Shown: positions 1-6,530, counted from the first letter of the stretch. The stretch is 6,530 nucleotides of DNA from Caldifarciminota bacterium (GCA_027025255.1 JALVRC010000038.1:1-6530), one strand, 5' to 3'. Numbers and translations are program-made. Notes: a model not told the origin generated them from the letters alone.

Positions 1-791
1 GGTTTAAAGAGCTTATTGAAAGTATTGAAAAGGTTTACCTTGTAGATGCAAGTCCTATTTTAAAGCTCAAACAGGCAATGCTCGTTTTTTACAGGTTTCT
101 AAATGAAAGAGAACAATTTTTCACAATGATGATGTTTGATGCACCACGCCTTAAAAAAAAACATGTAGAAATTTCCCTTAAAGATAGGATAGATAAATTG
201 ACATTTTATTTTGTAGAGATTATAAAACAGGGGATTAAAGCAGGAGAAATAAAGGCTCTTTCCCCATTTCTATTGAATGCTTTTATAGGTGGCGTGGTAA
301 GAGGTGTTTTTTTCCACAGGATTATTGATAAAGTAAACTTTGGTGAAAAGGATTATTTTGATCAATTGTTTGAAATTATTGAAACTGGAATTGTGCAAAA
401 AAGAAACATAACTTATTCAACGCGTGTTTCAAACATCACTTATAAGCCATCTGTGCAAAAAAACAATATATTTGAGCAGGTTTTAGAAGTTGTTGAGGAA
501 GTTTTTAAGTTTCTGGGATGTGGTATAAATAATGATATATATGCTGAAGCAATTAGTTTTGCTTTGCGTGATGCTGGGATTGTTCATAAGAGAAATGTCT
601 CCTTAAACGTATATTTCAAAAAAAGGAACGTCGGTACCTTAACGCTTCCCATACTTTTGAAAGAAAGGATTGGCATTGGTTTTTCTCCTGTTTCACAAAC
701 TATATTAAAGCAAAACAACATAGATGTGTTATTGGTTATTGAATCATGTAATCCTTTTAGACACAGGTTTATTAAGATAAAGGAGGTATAA
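1..791 (+). CDS. TetR/AcrR-family regulator with extra C-terminal domain (5' partial)
   Basis: The reading frame is open from base 3 to the TAA at 789-791, so the gene starts upstream of the window. The ATG at 78 is an internal Met, not the start. 262 residues are visible. The first ~130 (bases 3 to ~398) are helical and look like the ligand-binding and dimerisation half of a TetR regulator, for example RFLNEREQFFTMMMFDAP, a long amphipathic helix ending EIIKQGIKAGEIKA, and PFLLNAFIGGVVRGVFFHRI. The helix-turn-helix should lie just upstream. TetR proteins normally end here at about 190-220 residues; this one continues after a basic linker for about 105 more residues (separate entry). Known role of the family: small-molecule-responsive repressors of adjacent efflux genes. 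The stop overlaps the channel gene's ATG by one base (TAATG), so regulator and pump are probably co-transcribed and translationally coupled. TetR assignment is fairly sure despite the missing DNA-binding domain; the ligand is unknown. Confidence 0.78.
   Translation, partial: FKELIESIEKVYLVDASPILKLKQAMLVFYRFLNEREQFFTMMMFDAPRLKKKHVEISLKDRIDKLTFYFVEIIKQGIKAGEIKALSPFLLNAFIGGVVRGVFFHRIIDKVNFGEKDYFDQLFEIIETGIVQKRNITYSTRVSNITYKPSVQKNNIFEQVLEVVEEVFKFLGCGINNDIYAEAISFALRDAGIVHKRNVSLNVYFKKRNVGTLTLPILLKERIGIGFSPVSQTILKQNNIDVLLVIESCNPFRHRFIKIKEV
468..788 (+). other. C-terminal domain of the TetR protein: degenerate GxxExxxB / PD-(D/E)XK-like domain
   Basis: This protein segment follows the order of conserved blocks in the GxxExxxB family as I remember it. 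It has an N-terminal helix and a Leu-Gly-x-Gly turn (EEVFKFLGCGINNDIY), an Ala-Glu-Ala-Ile helix (AEAISFALRDAGI), a beta strand like the family's 'v.l.v.Yk...vG' (NVSLNVYFKKRNVG), a strand pair (PILLKERIGIGFS), and a C-terminal strand plus basic end (IDVLLVIES, HRFIKIK). The residues expected to be catalytic are absent: the Asp of 'aDllVe' is Pro, and Glu and Lys of 'vElKa' are Gly and Ser. The motif Glu of 'GxxE' is Asn. The region after the second strand is about nine residues shorter than I expect. If homologous, it is a nuclease-fold domain without nuclease chemistry, perhaps a binding or oligomerisation module. Homology was judged by eye only; an unrelated alpha/beta extension remains possible. 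Confidence 0.5.
781..786 (+). promoter_or_regulatory. Ribosome binding site of the TolC-family gene
   Basis: AGGAGG sits within the last codons of the regulator gene, four bases before the ATG at 791. It fixes that start: in this frame the only codons upstream before the in-frame TAA at 773-775 are GAT, AAA, GGA, GGT and ATA, and none is a usual start. Confidence 0.85.
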
Positions 792-2074
792 TGTTTGTTT
801 TATTTTTTTCAGTTGTTAACCTTTCCCTTAAGGATGCAGTTGCTCTTGTTGATAGTAATTATGACGTAAAAATAAAAAAGCTTGAAGTAAAGTCCGCTTT
901 AAATGAGCTGTATAAAAGTGCAGGTAATTTTTTACCAGTTGTAGAGGTAAATGGGAATTATACCTATCTGAGTGAAATAAATACAATAACAACAGCGGTG
1001 CTTGATAGCCTTGTAATGGTAAGGCCTGGTGTTTTTGTTCCAGTAACGCATGAAGAAGTAATGGAGCTGGGAAAGCATGACAACTATACCTTAATGTTTT
1101 CATTAAAACAGCCTTTGTTCACCTGGGGCAGGATATTTAACACCATGCGTATTAGCAAGCTATCTTATAACGGCAAAAAGCTTGAGGATAGTCTTATAAG
1201 ACTGACTTTACAGGAGACAGTTAAGGAGCTATACATCTATGCTCTTATGGCTGATTATTTTATTGAACTTCAGGAAAAGATAGACTATGACCTTAAAGAG
1301 CACTATACCACTGCAAAGGAGAGATTCAGTGCCGGGTATATAACTGAAATGGAGTTATTACAGGCTGAAGCAGCTTATAACTCCTCTCTTGGTGGAATAC
1401 TTGATGCAAAGAATAAAAAAGACAAACTATTAAATACTATAAAAACCCTTCTTGATATTGATCTTGATAAAGATCTTGTTTTGACAGATGAACTTAATGA
1501 AGATTTGGTAAGCATTAGTACACAGTTTCAAGAGCCATTAAATATTAAAATTCTAAAGAATAACGAAAAAATCTTAAATATAAAAAAGAGCATTGTTCTT
1601 TTTCAAAATCTACCTTCATTATTTGCTAACCTTTCCTATCAATATAAAGACCCTTATGGTATGGATGGCTTATCTGAGACATTCTGGTCCTTTACTATTG
1701 CTATGAATATGAAGCTTTTTAATCAGGGGAAGACATACCTTGATTATGTAAATACAAATATAAAGAAGAAAGAAGTAGTTTTTTTAGAGAAAAAGAATGA
1801 GCTTGCCCTTGAGGCAAAACTTAATGAAATTAAGAATGAAATTGAATACAGAAAGAAAATGCTCGCCTATTCAAAAGAACAGTTAAAAACAGCAGAAAAG
1901 CTACTGGGTCTATCAAAGAGATTATACAATGAAGGAAGTGCAACGCATATTGAGTTTATGGATGCTGAAATGAACTATGTAAAGGCAAAGGTTGGTTATA
2001 TTCAAAATATTGGTTCCTATCTTCTTTCTTTGATAAATTATGAAAAAGCTGCCAGAACAGGCATCGTTCAGTAA
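791..2074 (+). CDS. TolC-family outer-membrane efflux channel
   Basis: 427 residues, a usual length for the outer-membrane efflux protein family. The protein is mostly long amphipathic helices and shows the internal duplication typical of TolC. An 'EQP-F-WG'-type strand end appears as KQPLFTWGR (~106-114) and again as MKLFNQGK (~307-314). Each is followed by long helices, which end in ERFSAGYITEMELLQAEAAY (~177-196) and KRLYNEGSATHIEFMDAEMNY (~376-396), the paired 'R...G..s..ell.ae..y' signature. Family role: a trimeric beta-barrel with a periplasmic alpha-helical tunnel that exports pump substrate across the outer membrane. Oddity: the N-terminus is only MFVLFFSVV before the mature-like start NLSLKDAVALV, so the signal sequence is very short and has no positive charge. 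It overlaps the regulator gene by one base and lies 15 bases ahead of the adaptor gene. Family assignment is firm; the substrate is unknown. Confidence 0.93.
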   Translation: MFVLFFSVVNLSLKDAVALVDSNYDVKIKKLEVKSALNELYKSAGNFLPVVEVNGNYTYLSEINTITTAVLDSLVMVRPGVFVPVTHEEVMELGKHDNYTLMFSLKQPLFTWGRIFNTMRISKLSYNGKKLEDSLIRLTLQETVKELYIYALMADYFIELQEKIDYDLKEHYTTAKERFSAGYITEMELLQAEAAYNSSLGGILDAKNKKDKLLNTIKTLLDIDLDKDLVLTDELNEDLVSISTQFQEPLNIKILKNNEKILNIKKSIVLFQNLPSLFANLSYQYKDPYGMDGLSETFWSFTIAMNMKLFNQGKTYLDYVNTNIKKKEVVFLEKKNELALEAKLNEIKNEIEYRKKMLAYSKEQLKTAEKLLGLSKRLYNEGSATHIEFMDAEMNYVKAKVGYIQNIGSYLLSLINYEKAARTGIVQ

Positions 2075-2080
2075 AAAAAA

Positions 2081-2084
2081 GGAG
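2081..2084 (+). promoter_or_regulatory. Ribosome binding site of the adaptor gene
   Basis: GGAG after a run of A, five bases before the ATG at 2090. It decides between that ATG and the in-frame GTG at 2084, which would overlap the ribosome binding site itself. Confidence 0.8.
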
Positions 2085-2089
2085 TGTGT

Positions 2090-2887
2090 ATGTTAACAAT
2101 GTTATTTACCGCATCATTTTTGTGTAAAGCTGATACAGTAGGAAAAGGCGAAGTATATTCGTATGTTTTATACTACGGCAGAGTAACATCTGCAAAAGAG
2201 GCGTACGTTTATTCTCCATATCCAGGAAAGCTAATAAAGTATACTGTGCAAGAAGGTCAGTATGTTTCAAAAGGCGAGACCATAGCTCTTATAGATAGGG
2301 ACATTCCAGGCATGAAAACAAAACCAGTAAAGATAAATTCGCCTGTAGAAGGTTATATTGGGCTTTTATATCTGCATAGAGGTTCAACAGCATCTTCGTC
2401 TCTTCCTATTGCTCTTGTCTTCGGTGGTAGCGCAATTGTTGAAATGGATGTATCATCAAGTGTGATTCAACTCATAAGAAATGCAGGAAAGGCATACATT
2501 GAGACAGCACATGGGGATATCCCTGCAAGGATAACATCAGTCTCAAGAGGTGTTGATATGCGAACAGGTCTTGGGAAGATAAGGCTCAATTTACCCAAAG
2601 GCGGCGTTGTAATGGGAGATATTGTTCCTGTTAAACTTGTAACAGGTTATATTAAGAATGCTGTATATGTGGATAAAAGAGCAGTAATAAAAAGAGATAA
2701 CAACACGTATGTTTTTAAATATGTAAAAGGAAAGGTAAAACAGACTAAGGTGGACGTCCTTCTTGAAGGAGATAAAAATGTTGCTATTGATGGGAAACTG
2801 TCTGTAGGAGATACTATTATAACTGTTGGTTCAAACGGGCTTTATGACAATGTTAACGTTGTAATAAAAGGGATAAAGCATGATTAA
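2090..2887 (+). CDS. Short RND periplasmic adaptor (membrane fusion protein) lacking the helical hairpin
   Basis: 265 residues from the ATG at 2090, against roughly 350-400 in usual RND adaptors. A short hydrophobic leader (MLTMLFTASFLCKA) comes first. The two lipoyl half-motifs then follow each other almost directly: YSPYPGKLIKYTVQEGQYVSKGE (~41-63) with ALIDRDI, then INSPVEGYIGLLYLHRGS (~82-99). Only about a dozen residues lie between them, where other adaptors have the coiled-coil hairpin. A beta-barrel domain follows (~115-180, with DMRTGLGKIRLNL and the family-like GDIVPVKL). The end is a membrane-proximal domain (VYVDKRAVIKRDNNTYVFKY, then LSVGDTIITVGSNGL). Known role: links the RND trimer to the outer-membrane channel. 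Borrelia BesA is a described hairpin-less relative by architecture. There is no convincing lipobox before Cys12, so lipidation is unlikely. The gene overlaps the transporter gene by 8 bases. Confidence 0.88.
   Translation: MLTMLFTASFLCKADTVGKGEVYSYVLYYGRVTSAKEAYVYSPYPGKLIKYTVQEGQYVSKGETIALIDRDIPGMKTKPVKINSPVEGYIGLLYLHRGSTASSSLPIALVFGGSAIVEMDVSSSVIQLIRNAGKAYIETAHGDIPARITSVSRGVDMRTGLGKIRLNLPKGGVVMGDIVPVKLVTGYIKNAVYVDKRAVIKRDNNTYVFKYVKGKVKQTKVDVLLEGDKNVAIDGKLSVGDTIITVGSNGLYDNVNVVIKGIKHD
2866..2873 (+). promoter_or_regulatory. Ribosome binding site of the RND gene
   Basis: AAAAGGGA inside the end of the adaptor gene, six bases before the ATG at 2880. It supports that start and the 8-base overlap, which suggests translational coupling of adaptor and transporter. 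Confidence 0.6.
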
Positions 2888-5800
2888 GTTCTCAGTAAAG
2901 CATCCGATACCTATGGCAATGTTCATAGGCATACTTGTTGCTTTTGGCCTGCTTTCCATTAACAATACTGCTCTGGATTTTTTCCCTGACGTAAGTTTCC
3001 CTGCTGTTACAGTTATGACAACCTATGAAAATGTTGCAAGCGAGGATATTGAACAGAAGATAACAAAACCCATTGAAAATGCTGTTTCAACAATAAGTGG
3101 AGTAAAAAAGGTCAGTTCAATATCCAATGAAGGTGTAAGTATTGTTATGGTTGAGTTTGAATGGGGTAAAAATCTTGATTTTGCAGCACAGGACATAAGA
3201 GACAGGATTGGTTTAATAGAAGGAATGCTTCCTGAAGATGCAAAAAAACCGATTGTTCTGAAGTTCGACCTTTCTCAAATGCCTGTTATTGAGTATTTTC
3301 TGACAAGCAAGCGTTATACAGAGGAAGAGCTTTACAACATTATAAAAGATGATATAAAATCTGATATAGAGAAGATTGATGGAATAGCAAGCTGCGATAT
3401 TATGGGTGGAAGGGAAAAACGTTATTGGATAGATATCAAAATGGATAAGCTCATGCTCTATAAGCTTTCCTTCTCAGATGTAATGAAGTTTGTTGCTATG
3501 AATAATACCAATGCACCTGCTGGTAAGATTACAAACAGGGGAAAAGACATCCTTTTAAGAACTACTGGCGAATATTCTTCCATAGATGATATAGAGAATC
3601 AGGTTGCAGGATATACAAAAAATGGTAAGCCGATTTTTATAAAGGATATAGCTCATGTTAGTATTGCTTATCCCACAAGAACAGGTGTTTTAACGCGTAA
3701 CAACAGAAATGGCATGGCAATAGATATTAAAAAAGAATCAGGAGAAAACACAGTAAAGATTGTAGAAAAGGCAAAGAAAAAGATAAAAGAGCTTGAGAAA
3801 AAGTATCCTGATATTTCCATGAGCCTTACATTTGACCAGGAAGAGCTTATTAAGGCATCAATATCAAATACCCTTTTAAGTGCTATTATAGGAGGTCTGC
3901 TTGCTGCAATTATGATTTATATTTTCCTCTTGAGCTTTAGGCCTACCTTTATAGTTTCTCTTGCAATACCACTCTCTGTTATTCTTACATTTATTGCCAT
4001 ATATATTGCTGGCTATACACTCAATACAATGGTTCTTGCAGGGTTTGCTCTTGGTATTGGGATGCTTGTTGATGCTTCTATTGTGGTAATTGAGAATATT
4101 TTCAGGCACGCTGAAGAAGGTGAGAAGCGTGATGAGGCAGCTATAAACGGTACAGGTGAGGTATGGACAGCAATATCAGCGTCTGCATTTACAAATATTA
4201 TTGTATTTCTGCCTTTATTGTATGTAGGAGGTATTATAGGACAGATGACACAGCCCATGGCTGTAACAATATCGGTTGTTTTAATTGCCTCACTTCTTAT
4301 ATCTGTAACAGCTGTACCAATGCTTTCCTCCCTTATTATGAGCGTGAAAATGGAAAAACGCGTAGTGGAGAGAAAGTACTGGTTCACATATTTCAGGAAT
4401 TGGTATGAACGCTCTTTAAAATTTGTTTTAAAACATAGGTTTTTCTTTATGCTCTCTCTTGTTGTTCTTTTAATTTTATCAGTAGTATTTGTTAAGATAC
4501 TTGGATTGCAGTTTATGCCAGAAATGGATAGAAGTTTTGGAATGATTGAGGTTGAACTGCCAATAGGAACAAGCCTTGCTGAAACAGAGAATTACCTTCA
4601 TACAATTGAGAAAATAGCAGAAAAGGAAAAGGGTGTGCAGGCTGTTGTTGTAATGGCAGGCCTGTATTCTTCAGGTAAGAATCTTGGTATGGATTTTGAT
4701 AAAGGTTCAAACAAGGGTGTTATATCTTTAACATTTAAACAAGCTGAGAAAAGGAAGACCTCTTCGAATGAAATCATGAGGCATATTGTTGAGCAAGCAC
4801 CAAAGTACTATAACGCAAAGGTAAAGGTAAAAGATATCTCACGACAGTTTTTCTCCTCAGGTAAGCCAGTGGAGGTTAAAATTTACGGTAATGATCTTGA
4901 GACCCTGAAAGAGATTGCAAAAGATATTAAACAAAGAATAAAGGATATTAAAGGAGTTAATAATCCAGAGGTATCTATAGAACAGGGCAAGCCTGAGATA
5001 GAGTTTAAAGTAAGGCGGATGAAAGCAGCTTATTACGGTCTTACTGCCTTTCAAATACAGAACGAGATTAAACACGCACTTCATGGTTCAATGGTAGGTA
5101 TTTTGAGAAGTAAAGGTATTGACAGGGATATATACATAAGGCTTGATACTATGCTTGTTCAAAATGAGCTTGAAAGAATCATTCACCTGCCTATAAAAAC
5201 CCCGCAGGGAACATATATTCCTCTTTCAGCAGTATGTGAGATTAAAAATACCCAGACACCTGTGAGTATTGCAAGGGAAAAACAGTCACGAGTGGTTACA
5301 GTAAGCTCTGATCTTTTAGGAAGATCAACAGGAAGAGTAAATGAGGATATATTGAAATCCTTAAAAGGTATGAGTCTTCCTGCTGGTTATCAAATTCAAT
5401 TAGGAGGTGAGTTTTCAGATATTAAAGAAATGGTCAGCAGTATGATATTTGCACTTATTGCAGCCATAATGCTTGTGTATATGGTAATGGTGGCTCAATT
5501 TGAATCCTTTAAAGACCCGTTTATTGTAATGTTCTCTTTGCCCCTTGCATTCATAGGTGTTATAGCTCTATTACTCATAACAGGTACGACAATAAGCGTT
5601 CCTTCAATGGTTGGTATGCTTATTCTTGTTGGTGTAGCAGTTAACGAAGGAATTGTAATGGTTACATTCATAAAACAGCTGAGAAAAAAAGGCAGAAAAC
5701 CCATTGAATCTGTTGTTAAAGGAAGTACTGTCAGATTAAGACCTGTCTTAATATCAGGGTTTACAACAATTTTTGGTATGCTTCCAATGGCACTACAGAA

Positions 5801-5930
5801 CTTCGGGCACGGCGCAGAGATTCGTTCTCCAATGGCAATCTCCATGATTGGAGGTCTAATATCTTCAATACTTTTAACACTCTATGTCATACCTATTCTT
5901 TATACATACTTTGAAGGCATAAAAACATAA
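2880..5930 (+). CDS. RND-family efflux transporter (AcrB/MexB-like inner-membrane pump)
   Basis: 1016 residues, close to the ~1040 of AcrB. Twelve membrane segments can be placed: TM1 ~10-28, TM2-6 ~331-488, TM7 ~521-542, TM8-12 ~853-1010. Large periplasmic loops lie at ~30-327 and ~545-845, the duplicated plan of the family. Recognisable blocks are FFPDVSFPAVTV near the N-terminus, GIGMLVDASIVVIENIF (TM4), LPAGYQIQLGGE before TM8, GMLILVGVAVNEGIV (TM10) and RLRPVLISGFTTIFGMLPMAL (TM11). Family role: a proton-driven trimer that takes substrates from the periplasm or inner membrane into the adaptor-channel conduit. Against AcrB, Asp407 is kept (Asp398) but Asp408 is Ala, Lys940 is Asn922, Arg971 is kept (Arg952) and Thr978 is Ser959. 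Single-Asp TM4 and Asn in TM10 recur in other RND branches, so the pump is probably active. Substrate class is unknown; the protein looks closer to drug/amphiphile pumps than to metal pumps. Confidence 0.96.
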   Translation: MIKFSVKHPIPMAMFIGILVAFGLLSINNTALDFFPDVSFPAVTVMTTYENVASEDIEQKITKPIENAVSTISGVKKVSSISNEGVSIVMVEFEWGKNLDFAAQDIRDRIGLIEGMLPEDAKKPIVLKFDLSQMPVIEYFLTSKRYTEEELYNIIKDDIKSDIEKIDGIASCDIMGGREKRYWIDIKMDKLMLYKLSFSDVMKFVAMNNTNAPAGKITNRGKDILLRTTGEYSSIDDIENQVAGYTKNGKPIFIKDIAHVSIAYPTRTGVLTRNNRNGMAIDIKKESGENTVKIVEKAKKKIKELEKKYPDISMSLTFDQEELIKASISNTLLSAIIGGLLAAIMIYIFLLSFRPTFIVSLAIPLSVILTFIAIYIAGYTLNTMVLAGFALGIGMLVDASIVVIENIFRHAEEGEKRDEAAINGTGEVWTAISASAFTNIIVFLPLLYVGGIIGQMTQPMAVTISVVLIASLLISVTAVPMLSSLIMSVKMEKRVVERKYWFTYFRNWYERSLKFVLKHRFFFMLSLVVLLILSVVFVKILGLQFMPEMDRSFGMIEVELPIGTSLAETENYLHTIEKIAEKEKGVQAVVVMAGLYSSGKNLGMDFDKGSNKGVISLTFKQAEKRKTSSNEIMRHIVEQAPKYYNAKVKVKDISRQFFSSGKPVEVKIYGNDLETLKEIAKDIKQRIKDIKGVNNPEVSIEQGKPEIEFKVRRMKAAYYGLTAFQIQNEIKHALHGSMVGILRSKGIDRDIYIRLDTMLVQNELERIIHLPIKTPQGTYIPLSAVCEIKNTQTPVSIAREKQSRVVTVSSDLLGRSTGRVNEDILKSLKGMSLPAGYQIQLGGEFSDIKEMVSSMIFALIAAIMLVYMVMVAQFESFKDPFIVMFSLPLAFIGVIALLLITGTTISVPSMVGMLILVGVAVNEGIVMVTFIKQLRKKGRKPIESVVKGSTVRLRPVLISGFTTIFGMLPMALQNFGHGAEIRSPMAISMIGGLISSILLTLYVIPILYTYFEGIKT

Positions 5931-5931
5931 T

Positions 5932-5935
5932 GGAG
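5932..5935 (+). promoter_or_regulatory. Ribosome binding site of the methyltransferase gene
   Basis: GGAG immediately after the RND stop codon, five bases before the ATG at 5941. With a gap of only 10 bases, it ties the methyltransferase to the same transcript. Confidence 0.75.
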
Positions 5936-5940
5936 AGTTT

Positions 5941-6450
5941 ATGATAAGGCTAATAGTATGGTTTTTGATGCTTACAGCAGGTATAATCGGGGGATATCTT
6001 ATTGACAGTGTACTTTTTAAAAGCACGCTTGAAAGTATTCCCTTTCACATTGTAAGTTTTGTTATAGGGGCGATTCTTCTCATGGTGGTTTTAAGGATAA
6101 GCAGAAACACAGGAAGAACCCTTGCGAAATATGGAAGAAAAGGAAACGTAAAAAGGCTTGATACAAATGTGCTTGTCAAAAAAGGAGTATATAAATATAT
6201 GAGACATCCTATGCATCTTGGTTTGCTCTTTATGCCTCTTTCTTTGGCTTTTATAATTGGCTTTTTAAGCTTTATACTGTTTATAGCTCCATTTGAAATG
6301 CTCCTCATGGTAATTATGATAAAGACAATTGAAGAACCTCAGGCAATAAAGAAGTTTAAAGATGAGTATATAGCGTACAAAAAAGAGGTCCCAATGTTTT
6401 GTCTTAAGATAGAATGCTTAAAAGCACTCTTAAAACCGTATAAGGAATGA
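5941..6450 (+). CDS. Small membrane methyltransferase, ICMT/PEMT-like
   Basis: 169 residues. Membrane segments are at ~4-23 and ~34-53, with a hydrophobic hairpin at ~92-128. The C-terminal half carries the ICMT-like signature: LVKKGVYKYMRHPMHLGLL (~78-96, with the Arg-His-Pro core) and the paired-Glu tail EEPQAIKKFKDEYIAYKKEV (~131-150) followed by PMF, corresponding to the family's 'E...f...Y..Y...VPrf'. Members of this superfamily use S-adenosylmethionine at the membrane face to methylate prenylcysteine carboxyls, phospholipids or other lipophilic acceptors. In bacteria most are uncharacterised. The Tyr common after RHPM is His here. The gene starts 10 bases after the RND gene with its own ribosome binding site, so it is probably the last gene of the operon. 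The substrate cannot be told from sequence. A link to modification of the exported compound or of the envelope is inference only. Confidence 0.85.
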   Translation: MIRLIVWFLMLTAGIIGGYLIDSVLFKSTLESIPFHIVSFVIGAILLMVVLRISRNTGRTLAKYGRKGNVKRLDTNVLVKKGVYKYMRHPMHLGLLFMPLSLAFIIGFLSFILFIAPFEMLLMVIMIKTIEEPQAIKKFKDEYIAYKKEVPMFCLKIECLKALLKPYKE

Positions 6451-6461
6451 ATAAACGTTAT

Positions 6462-6487
6462 TCTCCCAGGGGCATGCCCCTGGGAGA
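6462..6487 (+). terminator. 26-base perfect GC-rich palindrome; possible operon terminator
   Basis: The arm TCTCCCAGGGG is followed by CATG and then its exact complement CCCCTGGGAGA, with one further possible U-G pair outside. As RNA this gives an 11-bp stem with a four-base loop. It starts 11 bases after the methyltransferase stop and is far richer in GC than its surroundings. Only three T follow (GCTTTGAT), so it is not a canonical Rho-independent terminator. It could be a weak or bidirectional terminator, a 3'-end stabilising hairpin, or a copy of a dispersed palindromic repeat. Confidence 0.5.
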
Positions 6488-6530
6488 GCTTTGATAATTC
6501 ACAGAATATGTTGGTACAAAAACAAGTTGA
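6488..6530. other. Downstream tail with no assignable gene
   Basis: 43 bases after the palindrome. An ATG at 6508 opens a frame running off the window, but it has no ribosome binding site. On the minus strand one frame stops about 14 bases before the palindrome, so a convergent gene could end here. The stretch is too short to support either. Confidence 0.3.

Noticed and set aside
78..80. ATG at 78 as the true start of the regulator gene
   Set aside because: The frame is open back to base 3 with continuous TetR-like helical sequence, no ribosome binding site precedes 78, and a start here would leave no DNA-binding domain.
828..1103. Minus-strand open frame opposite the start of the channel gene
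   Set aside because: Low-complexity Leu/His/Gln-rich translation typical of antisense shadow; no ribosome binding site or domain.
2084..2086. GTG at 2084 as start of the adaptor gene
   Set aside because: It overlaps the GGAG ribosome binding site; the ATG at 2090 has the correct spacing.
2123..2125. Cys12 of the adaptor as a lipoprotein attachment site
   Set aside because: The preceding residues are Ser-Phe-Leu, with Leu directly before Cys, which does not fit the usual or the relaxed spirochaetal lipobox.
4013..4387. Minus-strand open frame inside the RND gene
   Set aside because: It is antisense to the strongly conserved TM4-TM6 coding region, has no ribosome binding site and no recognisable protein features.
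5495..5845. Minus-strand open frame opposite TM9-TM11 of the RND gene
   Set aside because: It shadows a conserved coding region; its composition is explained by the complement of hydrophobic codons.
6508..6530. Start of a downstream gene at the ATG at 6508
   Set aside because: Only seven codons are visible and there is no purine-rich ribosome binding site upstream.

Overview
The window holds one compact, same-strand gene block for an envelope-spanning RND (resistance-nodulation-division) efflux system. In order, it encodes a TetR-type regulator (5' end outside the window), a TolC-family outer-membrane channel, a very short periplasmic adaptor (membrane fusion protein), a full-length RND transporter, and a small membrane methyltransferase of the isoprenylcysteine carboxyl methyltransferase (ICMT)-like class. 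The genes are packed with gaps of -1, +15, -8 and +10 bases and nearly all have a clear GGAG-type ribosome binding site. I see no internal promoter or terminator, so a single operon is the simplest reading. A GC-rich perfect palindrome 11 bases after the last stop closes the block.

The outer-membrane channel and periplasmic adaptor imply a diderm (Gram-negative) bacterium. The DNA is AT-rich by eye, with many ATA, AGA/AGG and AAA codons. Nothing in the window fixes the phylum. Hairpin-less adaptors like this one are known from spirochaete pumps (Borrelia BesA), but that is only a hint.

Expected mode of action: the regulator senses a small molecule and controls the operon. The RND trimer captures substrate in the periplasm or inner-membrane outer leaflet and uses the proton gradient to drive it out. 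The adaptor connects it to the channel, which opens to the outside. The substrate cannot be deduced. The role of the methyltransferase in the operon is unclear.

Three departures from the textbook layout stand out. The TetR protein carries an extra C-terminal domain of about 105 residues that resembles a degenerate GxxExxxB (PD-(D/E)XK-like) domain without its catalytic residues. The adaptor lacks the alpha-helical hairpin that normally contacts TolC. The transporter has a reduced proton-relay set, with one aspartate in TM4 and Asn-Glu in place of the AcrB-type Lys-Asn in TM10. There is no gene-free stretch longer than about 80 bases.
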